Source of the DNA: Phallusia mammillata
Lineage: Eukaryota > Chordata > Ascidiacea > Phlebobranchia > Ascidiidae
Direction of reading: 5' to 3'
Assembly (NCBI GenBank): GCA_003260075.1
Contig: QLIY01000256.1
Span: forward strand, 49,271 to 113,270
Length of the DNA: 64,000 nucleotides
The notes below the pieces were generated by a model. The model ran no database searches and was not told where the DNA came from. It worked only from the letters and a program-made list of their open reading frames with translations. This document shows, piece after piece, positions 1 to 16,216 of the stretch. Each line of letters opens with the position of its first letter. The first letter of the stretch is position 1. A program made the translations under genes and the position numbers.

Positions 1-403
1 TATTTCTTATTACTATCCTTCTCATGCAAAAGTTGTTTCTTTCTCTTTCTCTCTATATACAAGAAGTAGTCATAGAAGGTGGGGTTACGAGACATTTATG
101 GTGCATCCAACACAGTATGTTAAAAAGTTGGCAAATGGTATGTAGAAGGTTGGCCACCCCTGCTTTAGATAATAATTAATTAATATATCCCGAAAAAAAT
201 TCCAGTTTCAAACACGGTCTGCAGTAGAAAAAAGGTTGCCAACCCCTGATTTAGACAATCGTTTTTACAATGGTGGGTGCCTATAAATTAAACTCCAATC
301 TGATTAACTGTTTTTTGGCCCTAAAATGCAAGTTTTGTTTTTCAGGGTGAGGCATTCAATACAAGTAGCTAGCTAAAAATATTTGAGAACCTCTGATTTA
401 AAC
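1..403. mobile_element. Stacked right ends of hAT-like non-autonomous elements
   Basis: Three element ends lie in series. One ends GGCCACCCCTG at 162 followed by CTTTAGAT, one ends GCCAACCCCTG at 248 followed by ATTTAGAC, and one ends GAGAACCTCTG at 395 followed by ATTTAAAC. Each is the mirror of the CAGGGGT or CAGAGGTTCTC starts of hAT-type elements, and each is followed by an 8-mer with TA at its centre, as in the complete elements elsewhere in the window. The matching left ends are outside the window or not recognisable, so nesting is inferred. Confidence 0.5.
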
Positions 404-544
404 AAGAGCACTAAAAAGGGTCTAAAAATAGTCGCACCGTGAAATACAATGTGATGGTAACTAAATAACAAAGCAAAACAGAAACGACCAGAAACGGTCG
501 AGCAACACCTGCATGCATGCCACAAATAGTGTAATGGAACTAAC

Positions 545-785
545 CAGTGTAAAAATGGCACAGCAGTTCACCAAATCTTTCTTCACAGTCTTCAGATGAC
601 CAACAAAATATGCATCGATCATTTTGGGGCAACAGTTTTATGTCTTTCAATGAAATGCCAAATTCCTTCCACCACTGTTCTTGGGGGGGTTTACTGTCAA
701 CAACCTCTGTTTTTGATGATGCCTTTTTTGGTTGCTTTTTGCGTTTAGGTTTCACATGACAGGGTTTCCTACAATATGCAGACAT
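545..785 (-). CDS. Partial gene: exon with start of an extended PHD (ePHD) finger
   Basis: This is one exon of about 80 codons read leftward from an ATG at 783-785. It has a basic lysine-rich stretch (KPKRKKQPKKASSK) and then CIFCWSSEDCEERFGELL, which matches the opening of the extended PHD fingers of the PHF6/PHF7/PHF11/G2E3 group (C-x2-C followed by acidic residues and FG). The exon ends at a good donor, ACTG|GTTAGT. The rest of the finger would lie in exons to the left, outside the window or not recognised. The true first coding residue is uncertain because a possible acceptor (ATTGTAG) overlaps the ATG region. The family call is inferred from this short motif only. Confidence 0.45.
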
Positions 786-1254
786 TATCATACCCTATAT
801 TTTTCTGAACAAAATAAAATTAATGCATGATTAACAACAATTTTAACATGATGTACCAGTCAAAAAAATAATAGTTTGTTAACATGTAGTGATGACAAAA
901 GCAAGCAGATGAAATCAAGTAGGCAAAAAAGTGTTCTCTGATCCCAGGATCATATTCAGTATATATATGCTTGATCTATCTGCACACAAAATTACATAGC
1001 TGACTTAACACTTCTATTAACTGGTAAGTCGAATCAATAAAATTCATAACATAAACAATTAAAAAACAGTTTTGACATTGATTAACAAAACCAAACATCC
1101 AAAATTAAAAATGTTTGATTTTGCCATAACATTCACGGCTATATCTTGCCAATGCTTTACAGCAAGTGGTCTTTGATTTAATAATTGCACCATAGTAGCT
1201 TCATGCCACAGTTTGGAGTAGGGAATTATTACATTTGTATCAACCATCACAGTT

Positions 1255-2067
1255 TTAGGAAATGCTGCAACCATCTGGTGGAGGTATTGGATTTCCACCA
1301 CTTTCTATCAGTTCTTCAGGTGGCTGGCCATAACCCTGCATTTTGTGAATAATGTCCATGACTCTGGTAAACCTTTCTTTTTGAACGCTTTCTGAGTCAG
1401 TGGGTTTTTCATCTTCAAATTCTTTGCAAACACTGTTAAGGCAACGCAACTGCTGTGTATAACGATTTTTGTCCGTAGCAGAAATTTTGCTAGAGTTCTT
1501 TTCTAACCAGTCGGGATATCGATTGCACATTTCTTTCATTGGTGGGTATAGCATTTCTTTTGACAACATGGTTTTCATTAGATTTTCCATCATGCCCATG
1601 GGATTATTTTGGGCGCTGCTTCCTCCAAAATTAAGAAGTCCATTTAAAAGTTCATCATCTTCCTCCTCTTTGTCTGCATCCAATGAAAGTGACTCTAAAG
1701 CTGCCTTCATTGTTTCCTCAAAGTCAGGTTTTTTTGATGAAGCAGCAGTTGATTTGTTTTCGTTTTTAAGCTCAGAATTTTGCGGTGCTGCCGACATTTT
1801 TTTCATTTCCTCCATAAGTTCAGGACTCTCTTCACTTAGCTCCCTGATAGCTTGATGCCATTCTGCTTGAAGCTGCTGTGTAGTTTCATCATCAAAAAAC
1901 TCCTTAAATACATCTGTTGGTGGTTGCATAGGACAACTATTAGATGCAGAAGCAGTACTTGATGCAGGCACATCTGTTTTTGTAGTGTCCTTTTCTTGTT
2001 TTTCTGGTGCCAATTTGTCAAAATCAGAAAGAGCATCATCCAACAATGAATTTAAATCTGGATCCAT
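1255..2067 (-). CDS. PEX19: Peroxisomal biogenesis factor 19 (PEX19)
   Basis: PEX19 is the cytosolic chaperone and import receptor for peroxisomal membrane proteins; it binds them at its C-terminal domain and docks on PEX3 through its N-terminus. The 270-residue ORF is uninterrupted from ATG at 2065-2067. The N-terminus has the family's acidic helix (LNSLLDDALSDFDKL, residues 5-19). A glutamate/serine-rich middle and the conserved C-terminal helical domain (from about residue 150, with YPPMKEMCNRYPDWL) follow. It ends in CSIS, a CaaX box, so farnesylation is expected as in other PEX19 proteins. The human protein is 299 residues. The gene is intronless here. The next genes on this strand are unrelated to peroxisomes. 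Confidence 0.96.
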   Translation of the reverse strand: MDPDLNSLLDDALSDFDKLAPEKQEKDTTKTDVPASSTASASNSCPMQPPTDVFKEFFDDETTQQLQAEWHQAIRELSEESPELMEEMKKMSAAPQNSELKNENKSTAASSKKPDFEETMKAALESLSLDADKEEEDDELLNGLLNFGGSSAQNNPMGMMENLMKTMLSKEMLYPPMKEMCNRYPDWLEKNSSKISATDKNRYTQQLRCLNSVCKEFEDEKPTDSESVQKERFTRVMDIIHKMQGYGQPPEELIESGGNPIPPPDGCSIS

Positions 2068-3694
2068 TTCAAATTGCTGAGCTATTCTATTACATTACAC
2101 ACAAAATTTTAATGTTGATTTTCTAATACGACATAGTAAAGTTAGAAAAACAAATAACCTTATTTTCTCCCACAAAAACAGTTGCCACTGGTGAACCAAA
2201 AATCTATACAGCAAGTTAAAACTATTTCATGACACACGTTCTTTGTTTTTACTATACTATCTTCATAGTTCATTTCATACAATGTTACAAAGTTTTAACA
2301 GAGACATTATCATTTGGTAAAGCAGCACCAGCACGTATTGCTCATTGATAATTTCGTATATATCGCTGAAGCTGTTGCCATTTTTTAAATAGTCCTGATA
2401 CTTGTTTAAAAAACACTTGGACAGCAATCCAAAGTTCAAACTGCACGCTTTCACACAAGGATAACTAGTGAAAAGAAAACAATACTTGCAGCGTCACGCA
2501 TGCGTGATCACATGGTTGACGATTTTTGTGGGCATTCGAGTATTGGACACCTTTAACATAAGTATTAGTGCTCTACGATTCGAGAATGAAACTGTGGTTT
2601 TTCTCCTTTCTAATGGCATTGGGATTGGCACATACATAAGAAGGTCCGTGACTCCCAAACTAAACGAATAATTTAAAATTCACACTTTCATACCACCATT
2701 TGGTGTTTCAAAACAACAAAATTACACCATTACAACTTTTTTACCGGCACTGCCAATGTGTGCGTGGAATTACTGTGTGTGTAAAATCATTTTCCAGTAC
2801 CTAAATGTTCACAAAAATTTTCACAGCAATAAAAAACTGACTAGAATACAAGCATGTGTGGAGTATCGTGTATTGAAGTTATACACGAGCGCGTATAATA
2901 TCGTACGAGTGACTGTGATTGCATGAACGTTTTATTTCGCCATCGTCACCCTCTCAGTACTCGACCTTAAATGTCAGTTGTCGCTGTTTAACACCTTAAG
3001 CACAATTGTACAGTTGCGTCATCGTCACCTTTGCCACTATATATTCACATGTGTTGTAACTCTCACTTTTAGAACGTATAGCTCTCTTAACGCAAAAAAC
3101 TAACTTTAAGATTAAAACGCCGTCTTCCTCATTGGACTAAGCCCAGACAAGCAGAAGCTCAGATTGGCAAGGACTTGGGAGTATAAACATCTACAGCGAA
3201 AGATACTTCTGTAGTAATAAGTACGACGTCATCAGGACCAATCCCCTACACATTTTCATATAAATCTACAATAAATATGCTTCATCTTTTCTCTCTCAAC
3301 CTTTAACTATTTGTGTTTTACATAAATTTTACATCCACTTTTTTGCAGACTTTCTTAAATGAATTCCTACAAACACCCATAAATTTATTGATCACATTAA
3401 AAACATATTGCTCACATTGTACGGAATTGAAAAAAACAATAATTTTTTAATTTTGATTTATCCCAATAATTGCTGTAAAGCATAATTCATTTTAGTAAAT
3501 GTTGCACATTTGGCATGTTATTATACCACAAACATGGTACAATCACGTAAAATTTCATATTGCTACAAACAAACACTGCAATAATCAAGTTGGCAAAAAT
3601 AACACAGAAACATAATGCATTCAGAATATCAAACTAAATTTTAAAATGATTTGCAAACTTTTGGATTATATTTTTCATGTAATATAATTTTACA
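2068..3694. other. Intergenic, no gene seen
   Basis: This stretch lies upstream of PEX19 and downstream of the mutarotase-like gene. I see no convincing coding exon, RNA gene or paired repeat ends. It should contain the PEX19 promoter, but no clear core motif stands out. Confidence 0.6.
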
Positions 3695-4274
3695 TCATGA
3701 ATATGACGATGCTGGGTGACCGTCATGAAAAACTTCTTCCATAGGTTGCCACCAATTTCCAGCACCTCCTTCAGATGGTGGTGGCCCATTCCACTGCAAA
3801 GGACGTTGACAAGGCTCACAAACCTTCAAAACAGGACTTACAAATACTAGCAGTAAAACTAATGCAAATATGAGGTAGGGAGCACAAACTTATTGTGATG
3901 ACAATTTGAATAATACCTCTTAATTTTATGTTAAAAATCTCCTCGTGAGTGACCAGTTTAAAAGTAGATTCACAAAAACAATTTACATTTTTAGTATTGT
4001 AACACAACTAACCAACCTTCCACCATTCTTTTGTGGTGGGATCAGTAGCTATTGCAGCCATGTCCTTTTCATAGTCATTACCAATATATTCCAAATGTGA
4101 AAATAAAACACCCAACTCCTTGCAGTGGTAAATAGTATAATTTCTTATATTGCTCTGCTTGATTCTTTGCAGAACTTTTGGCCAGACAGTGGCATGTAGC
4201 TTTTTGTATTCTTCAAGCTTTTCTGGCTTCAGATGAATTACAGCACCATACCTCTTTGCAGTATTGTTTGACAT
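3695..4274 (-). CDS. L-rhamnose mutarotase-like protein (RhaM family)
   Basis: Exon 1 is 4017-4274 (86 codons) and exon 2 is 3695-3823 (42 codons plus TGA), joined K|V in phase 0, giving 128 residues. The family interconverts the anomers of sugars such as L-rhamnose; bacterial members are about 104 residues. The N-terminal motif EEYKKLHATVWP (residues 21-32) holds a tyrosine (23) and histidine (27) at the positions of the bacterial catalytic Tyr/His pair. WW pairs follow in exon 1 (EWWK) and exon 2 (NWWQPMEEVFHD), the usual C-terminal signature. The fold assignment is firm; the substrate in an animal is unknown. The intron starts GTTGGT and ends AAG. Confidence 0.88.
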
Positions 4275-4747
4275 ATTTATTCTGGCTAAACCTTAATTTG
4301 TTCTTTAAATAATCCTGCAGAGTTAATAACATTCATAACAAAATTACACACAGAACAATAATTAAAAAAGATAGCAATAGTTCTGCAGTATGGCAATTTT
4401 TAAATCAATAGATCTTTTCTGTTTTGGTTAAATGATGTGGGTATATAGGCAAGTTAAAACAAGATACACAAATAAATAAGTTAATAAACTAGTTTATGGT
4501 GTTGGCTCCAGTAGCAGTGAGACAACTAAGTTGCTAAAAGGCAAATCGACATGAACCATTTGGATTTCAACAATAAAGTAATGCAAAATTGTGTACACAT
4601 AAAATATTCTAAATGAGAACACCTGACAAATAGGAAAAACAGTACTGGCAGCAATAGTTGCACATAAACATGAAAAAATGCAACTGAGGTTGACAAATTT
4701 GTAAATTAGAATTAACACAAAAAATCACAGGTACAAGAATATTTTGT

Positions 4748-7700
4748 TTAAAATCCATTTGTACTTTCATGCATCAAATTTTGCTGCCTCACACGATGTC
4801 TAAGGTCTGTTGCATCATCACTTTCTCTATCAGCATCACAACTAGACCCATCGTCATTGCTAGTTCCATTACAGGATGCCCTTCCATACTTTGACAAAGG
4901 TTTTAGAACTGTTGGAAACTCTGGGCCAGAAAGATCTCCATCATATACTTCAACATCCTGCAAACAAAGCAATGGATGCACTTTGATGAAATAAACATAC
5001 AACAAACAGTTTTACCTTGTTGTATCCCCAGCGACTTAAAGAAATCATCATGTATAGGCATAGCAATGTAACTACCATCTGTTAAAAAATGTACAATGTA
5101 GTTTTCTTCTAAAATGCAAAATTTCAAGTGCTTACCGAAACTACAAGCCAACCTACAACATTCACAAACTGTGTTCGCGTAAACTCTTCCGCTCCAAACT
5201 TGAGAGAAACAATCATCTCAACACAGGTAATAGCACTGCATATAAATGTTGAGGAAAAAATGACAAGAGCACAGGAAACATAATGATATTAAACATTATA
5301 TCACTGATTTGGTGCAATAAAATACCACAGGAAACTGAACGGTATTATGCATTATATCACTGTTTTTGTACCATATATATTTGTTAAAAGCATTAAAAAG
5401 ACCTGATGTAATTGCTTCGAACAATCCTTGGATTCTCTTGTGTGCACAGTTTGCATGATTTAAGCTAAAACGCTTTTTTATGAGACTTGAGACACAGTTG
5501 AAACGAAAAGAGAATTAATGTAAAAAAATTATCAATCCAACACTTTTTGTACAAAATTACTACAACTGTCTAGTTTTGCTTATGTTCTAAGAAGAAAAAG
5601 CAATATCCAAACAGGATAGTTTGTGTCAGCAGCTTTGAACAGAGCATGACAAAAACTTATTTGGGACTAACGTAACCTAAAGCAGAGTCGATAAATGTGA
5701 GCAATAGTTCATAATACTTACACAAAAACCCATGATTGTGTCCCAAGTCGTTTGCAGCGAGTGTCAGTCAAATATACATAGTATTGCCTGAAAGCATTAA
5801 ACTCTATTGTTTATGTGCACTTCATATGTATACATAATTCAGGCAATAGTGAATGAGACAAAAACAGTTTTTAAACCAACCTTAATGCTGGTGCAGAAAT
5901 TGCTCCCATTAACAATATTCGACCCCAACAAAATGGATGCTTTGCTGGGAATCGGAGAAAATGCTTTAGAAAGAATGTATTGAGCTCCACCATCTGCAAG
6001 AGACAATAATGAACAATTATATACAAGTAAGGTCACAGTTTTGTAATATCAGCACATTACTGATTGGTGCTCATTGCTGGAAAAAACATTTCAATATGTT
6101 TTAAAATTAATGTTACTTAATTTCTTTGCTTACCACAAAAAATACTATAAGTATGTAAACCCCAACAACTCTCATTATTGAAGAGTGTGGATCCAACCAG
6201 CGAACTGGCATCCACTTGGCTGGCATAAACTGCATAGCAGCTCTTCTGAGTTTTCCAGTTGTGGTGTGAATGTCTCTAAAAAAATATGCACAATAATAAA
6301 ATAGAAAAAATACACATTACATATTGTATCTTGCTAGAATTGTTTTCTAATAAAAGTAAAAGATTTCAACTTAATTAAACACAAGCTACTGTCCATTAAA
6401 CATAGCAACATTACACATAGCTACAAACAAAACATTACTTAATAGATTCCCATCTGTATTCTCTCATCTCCAGAAATCTGCAAACCTGAATCCCCAGCCA
6501 AATGCCACAACCATTACAAAGCAGTACATCCAGAAAAATTTGGTCCCACCAACACTCTTTAAAGTTTGGTAGCAAATGCATAAAAAACACCTGAAATGCA
6601 TTACTAGGTCTATATGAAATGAGTACATAAAAAGTTTTATAACATATCTTCTTTTTTAAAAATAGATTTACGAAATATTTGGTAGCTGGAATTTTTACAC
6701 AAGAGATTAGCAGAAACAAGCCTACTGAACCAAGTTTTCGAGAAAATATATTTGCACAGCCAAATTCAAACCTCTGTCATTTCCCAAAGTATGCTTATAG
6801 ACCAACATAAAGTATAACTTCTCAGTAACAATGCCTTTAAAGCCCAGCCCATGAAGTGACCAAATGCAAAAATATCAAAGCCTGAATATATCCTTTCCCA
6901 AGTTACATCAGAACAATTCACTGCATACTCCTGTTTCAAGAAAGGGTCATTACAAAACTTTTTTAATAAGAAAAACAGAAAATGCGTAAATTCCATACCT
7001 CAATTGTATCCACCTCTCGCTTTGCATATTGAACAGATGGTTCTAGCCAAACCAAGATAGCTCTTACTTGTGTTACATTTAGGAATGAAATGAAAACCAG
7101 GCCAAGAAAGTATAAAACACTAAAACCAAAAACAATCCTCCAAACCTAAACCGAAAAATATTGCATGAAACTGAAAATTAGTGAAATATATTTTAACTAT
7201 TCCAACATACAGCAGGATGAGGTCTTGTAAAAGGTCCATTTGGAAATGCAAGAACACTTATGACTGTGAAGAAAAAAATCACTGCACAAAACCCATACCA
7301 GACATTTTTTTCGGATGTGCTTTCATCCCTAAAAAACATCAGTTAGACATGCACATGCTAGAACACACAGAAAGTGTTTTACTTGAAATTCATATAACTA
7401 ATAAAATATGCCAGCATGTACCTTGTCATAACGGTGTACAGCAAAATGACAATTATGACCAACAAAAGTGTAATAGTGTGAGGTTTATAGAAAAATTCCA
7501 AAGTAATGTCATCAACCTAAAAATAAACAAAAATTTTTTAGATTAAAATCTGCCTGAATACTGCAAACGTATTTATTTTTATGGGGGGGGGGCTATGACC
7601 AACAATAGTGTAATAGTGTGAGGTTTATAGAAAAATTCCAAAGTAATGTCATCGACCTAAAAATAAACAAAAAATTTTTAGATTAAAATCTGCCTGAATA

Positions 7701-8046
7701 CTGCAAACGTATTTATTTTTATCACATATTTTGCTAACACCACAAAATCGCCATCCAACAAAAATTACCAAAAATCCCTTAAAATTACCAAATCGCACAA
7801 AATTACGGGTCAATGTCTAAAACTGCGGGCCCACTTGGCCTGCTAGGCCCCGCACTTGGCACACCCCATGCAATAGAAAAAATTGCATGAAGCGAGCCAA
7901 GTGCTGGGCCAAGCGGGCCAAGAGATCCAAGTCGCCCACAGTTTTAGACGTGACCGCAAAATTACCTGTTGTTCATTGATTGCTCTGAAGTCATATCTGT
8001 AATTAAATCTATGAGATCGTCTTCTGCTGCTTCGCCTCATTGTCAT
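4748..8046 (-). CDS. Phosphatidylserine synthase (PTDSS1/2 type)
   Basis: This ER membrane enzyme makes phosphatidylserine by exchanging the head group of an existing phospholipid for serine. Twelve exons read leftward: 7966-8046, 7422-7516, 7211-7328, 6999-7145, 6772-6930, 6439-6590, 6134-6275, 5881-5993, 5722-5787, 5136-5235, 5016-5078 and 4748-4957. All junctions keep frame and give 481 residues (human PTDSS1 473, PTDSS2 487). Diagnostic blocks are [64 protein letters not shown] and [16 protein letters not shown]. Several hydrophobic spans fit a multi-pass protein. The last exon is an acidic, serine-rich tail. The start chosen is the ATG at 8044-8046; an in-frame ATG two codons later is also possible. 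I cannot decide between orthology to PTDSS1 or PTDSS2. Confidence 0.95.
7454..7722. repeat. 129-bp direct duplication around a G10 run
   Basis: Copy 1 is 7454-7582, the G run is 7583-7592, and copy 2 is 7594-7722. The copies differ at a few bases. Copy 1 includes the 5' part of PTDSS exon 2 and its acceptor, so copy 2 is a partial exon-2 duplicate inside intron 1. Confidence 0.9.
7807..7956. mobile_element. 150-bp MITE-like inverted repeat at the PTDSS exon 1 donor
   Basis: The ends GGGTCAATGTCTAAAACTG and CAGTTTTAGACGTGACC are inverted copies. The interior also folds (repeated CACTTGGC / GCCAAGTG blocks). CAAAATTAC is found directly on both sides (7798-7806 and 7957-7965), like a 9-bp target duplication. 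The right-hand copy, read on the minus strand, is GTAATTTTG, the first nine bases of intron 1 of the synthase gene. Related AAAATTACC strings occur nearby at 7770-7800, so the duplication might be chance. Confidence 0.65.
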
Positions 8047-10048
8047 GTACAACTGGTAAACTCAATTTTGCGATACAAAAAACATATACTGACAAAGTTC
8101 AAAGATAGTCAACCATCACCACAAAAATTGACAAAACGATATCAGACGTGGAAAAGAATTTCTATCCGTCCATTTCTCCGCAAAACGACGTGCTTCACGG
8201 TACACTTTTTCAATCAGATTCAGAATATCGTCTCCCATTCACTGAGTCAGCAAATGTTAACTACTATTTTATCGTGACTTACAATTTAAGAATTACTTCG
8301 TCACGAGGTTCGAAAGCAAAATAGGCGTGACAACATAGAGAACTTAATACATGTAGTTGTGTATCATTATCTTGCTGTATTTCTGCAAAGTAAACTTCTT
8401 TATTTTTAAGTTTCTAGCGGGGAAGAAAATAACAACTGAAACAAGGTTGGCAGATTATGGTAGAAGCGTTGACTTATTTCCTTCCTGCATAGGCTCTTAG
8501 GCAACATAAGACTACTCCTTTTTTCAAAGCGATTGCAGAAATATTAACCCAAACCCAAACAAAAAACAAGTTTGCTGCTCGTTTTTTAAAAACACAATTG
8601 TAAGCCCAACATCGAACTATTTCACCCAAAGAAAAGAAAGCATTTCAAATGCAATACTCTTAACAAGTTACCAAGAAGTCAAACTAGTACGACAACATGG
8701 TACTTTGTGAAAGTAATGGCTTGTTGAATGAATGCTACAAAGGGTACCTCAAAATATTAACTTATTGTACACCACTTATTACTAACAGAACAAAAATAAC
8801 GGACTTATGAGCATTAAAGGGCGATTTTAACTTGAATCATGTTTTTAGTCCTTTTAAAAACTTTCATTTTTGTGGAAATGTGCGGGCGATTTGTTTCCGC
8901 ATTAGGCATGACGGCAGTGTAGTTGCAACTTAACTTAAGTTACTTAAGCGTGTGTTTGTAAACTGTAATTAAGCTGTAAAATAAAACTATTTTGCACCAA
9001 ACAAAGCTCAACTGTTTATTTCAAATAGCCTACATAGAAAAACTGTTATTCAACTCCATCAGAACAAACCATTTTTGTAACCGTGATAATCTCTTGCCTA
9101 CCGATAATGAAATAAAACTTCACGAACGCAGCTGTAAACTCACCCAAGATGCGGCGTTTTACGTCCGTCATCTTTGGTGCGTAGAAAGGACCATGAAATC
9201 TTGTGTAGCCTATGTACAATGGTCCGTTTGGTAGCTCGTAGATCGATCGTGCAGAACCAAATTGGGGTAGTTACTATTTATTTTAATTTCCGTCACATGG
9301 TCGTTGTTGTAGGTGCATATTCGTTGCGTCTAAATGGGGTGCTGAAAGCGGAAATGAGATACCTGCCCGTGTTTGTCGGCTCGTGACATACACCTGTGCA
9401 GAGTTGTAAACGGGCACAACGCGCCCAAAAAGCCAAGCCAGACTTAACTCTACATCGGCGTACAAAACGCCATTAACTGTTCTGGTGCTAGTACATCTAA
9501 ACAAAAAGGCAATTCTTCGATGGGACTTGCATTGTAAAGCGAATGCGTGTTTGACACCCCTGATGAAAGGTATGAACCACAAGACATGCAGGTTATTTTG
9601 TTAAAGCAATTTGTCGACCAAACCTGAAGGCACATTGTAGGGCAACATTTATAAAATTGTGTTTGGGCACGTTTGGTTTTTGGATGATTTACAGAGATTA
9701 GAAAATAAAAAGTAGCATATCACAAGCGAATAAATTTTTGTAACCACGGTCACGATTTTGAAGACTTTTGTTGTAGACATTAAAATACCACCACACCTAC
9801 AAGCGCTGTGATTGTTTATTTATTTACGCCTAAACGTACACAACAAAACTGTTTTTATTTGTAACAGCTTTCGAAAAGGACATGGACAACTTAGAGGGAA
9901 AAAGACAACACATGAATGGTTGGGGGGTTTGGGCATTTTTAGGTGAACTTTTGTTATCATTGGTCCCACAAAGAAACAAATCCTAAAGCAGCTACACGAC
10001 TGGGAATGTATTTTCAGCGTGTATGTTCTCCAATCCGTTTCCATCAAT
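8047..10048. other. Intergenic between PTDSS and PSMC3
   Basis: I see no convincing gene. One possible hAT-like right end (TTTGACACCCCTG at about 9548-9560) has no left partner. TTTATTTATT at 9813-9825 gives AATAAA on the minus strand and may be the poly(A) signal of PSMC3. Confidence 0.5.
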
Positions 10049-13913
<3,865 letters not shown>

Positions 13914-16216
13914 TTTGATTCTGTTTTTAATACTTATATTTATGTAACAAATTTAAATTAGGTACCAGTTTAAAAAATATGCCTAAAAATAAATATTTTT
14001 GCGGCAACAAAACTAACCAAATATAATAGGTTTGAACATGCTTATCTCTTCATGTGAATTTTGGAAACCAATGCAGTTGATCCAAACAGTTTATGAGATA
14101 TTAAAAACAACCCTAGTCTGTAGAAGGTTGGACGCACAATTGTAATTTGTAACGAAGTAGGCTCACAACACATTGAATTATTTAAAGAATTAAGATCTCG
14201 AACACTTAACGTCACTCACAATAGTTTTTAGTGACAAAAGCTTGGTTTTCGAGTCGCACTTCTGGGAATCTGGGTATACGACTTTCACAGTGATGATTGG
14301 TAAAAACGAGCATTAAACTTGAACCTAGCGCCTACTTAAACTCCCTATATTATACCTATCTCGCTATGTGTTGTATGATAACATTTAAAAAAGCTTCTCG
14401 GTCCTCCAAAGCACATGCAGACCAAAAACGCAGTATTGTAGGCCAGGGTAGACTCCGGTACTCTATAGGTCAGCGGTCAGTACTCTCTAGGTCAGGGATG
14501 GCAAACCACTGACCCGCGGGTCACAAAGTGACCCACCACGTGAATTCCAGTGACCCACTTGTAGTTTTAAAAATTTATACTGATTACTAGTGGTAGGGGT
14601 ACCAGACTTCCAAGATTAAAAAGCAACACAACAGTTAACTTTAGGCCCTTTGCACGATTGCCTATTGTCTTAAAATACAGATTGTTGAGTCAATTGTAAG
14701 GCAACAGATATGTTTAAACGTACAACTTGAAACGATTTGTTGTAACTTTGATGACGCTGTTCGGTTCCACATATTTATGCGAATCTTTGTTTTCACACAT
14801 GAATTTCATAAAATCAAGTGCCAGGAATCGTCTCAGCTTAGATATGACTGCTGCGTGTATTAAACTGAAAACTACCTAGGATTACAAGACTTGCAGAAAA
14901 CATGGAGCAACAAGCATCTTAGCATTGAAATTGACACATAATAAAATATGTGACCCACTTTGTTTTCTTTCCAAATTTTGACATCATGTTTGACCCATTC
15001 AACTAAAAAGGTTCGCCATCCCTGCTCTAGGTAGTAAAATTTTTATCAAATTTTAGTAAACATAGGTGATCTTCACAAACTAAATCACAAACCCCAGTGA
15101 CTCAGCGGTGATGAAATTGAAAAATATAATTCATGAAGTGAAAAACAATAGAGACAAGAACTCAACTCGTTTACCACTAGGGGCATTGTTTCTACAACGT
15201 CATAAATCGCTTTTCTTTCTGGTCTTGTTTAAATAATACATTTTAGTTTAATTGATTAGTAGAGGCATATTAAATAAGCAGAAGTGTATTCCGCGTAAAT
15301 TTTTTCTTCAAATTGTGAAATTGTCAGGTCAATAAACATTCGTTCGCAACGATTTCCTTTTGATGTTGTGATAGTGCCCAAATTTTGGTTCTCAACCTTT
15401 CATGCACCGTGCCCTCCTAAAAGTAACATTCGACCCTCGTGGCCCCATTCATTTAAGTAACTCCGTAAGACCTGTATCCCCCTGGCCCTACCTATAAGTT
15501 TGCTTATTCTAAAGTCGCTATAACAGAGGGCATCATCGAGAGGTACGAAATCCTGACTCCGGGTTCAGCGTACTTAGGCTTTCACTTTTTCAACAAGAAT
15601 CAGAAAGGAGTGCGTGACAGTCTGTTCTAGTACATCTGCACACGTACGTTTTGTTCTCAACGATTCCACAGAATCACATTGTTTTTTTCGTATCCTTTTA
15701 AAAAAATATCCATGCTCAGATCATTTTGGCCCAACTTTTCTAAGTAATCGGAATTTTGTTGTTGTTTTAACTTGGCAACCGTACATGATTTCTATCAAAT
15801 TGTGCGGAAGTATATGTCTGAAATGATACAGCCTGCACCCGGAAGAAAATAGTACAAAATTATATATTTGGTGATTTCTATGCTTCTAGAAAATTTTTTG
15901 TTCAAACTAAAATTGCAAGTCATGGCGGATGACTCTTAACTTTACACGCCGCGAGCGACCTGCCGGTAAAAAGTTTTTTGTGGTAGATGTTGATTCTCTA
16001 GCTTAGCAAAAGATTGTTGAAACTATGAAACAAACGGAATGCACGTTGCATGGGTGATTTTTTTTTAATTTTGTCTGAACATGTATATTGCTTGCAAAAA
16101 GCAAATGGTTTCAATATTGTATTGTTTTGTGCAGAAGCAAACTTTTTACTAGAATCCTACGATTATATTACTGATTTAACCTGCTGCTTTGGGGTTAACA
16201 TAAATAACCAAAAACT
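13914..16216. other. Intergenic, divergent promoters of PSMC3 and MGST3-like gene
   Basis: No coding exon is apparent. It holds one complete hAT-like element (14493-15024) and a decayed left end of another (GGTTCTCAACC at about 15388). The sequence between 15900 and 16216 leads into the first MGST3-like start. Confidence 0.5.
14493..15024. mobile_element. hAT-like MITE
   Basis: Ends CAGGGATGGCAAACC and GGTTCGCCATCCCTG are inverted repeats, flanked by perfect 8-bp duplications CTCTAGGT (14485-14492 and 15025-15032). The first 60 bases are rich in TGACCC repeats. No ORF of note. Confidence 0.93.

Noticed and set aside
5839-6036. 65-residue minus-strand ORF
   Set aside because: It is the wrong frame of PTDSS exon 8; the correct frame gives [12 protein letters not shown], which fits the family.
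9283-9582. 99-residue minus-strand ORF
   Set aside because: Composition looks random, no family resemblance, and it lies in probable transposon remnant sequence.
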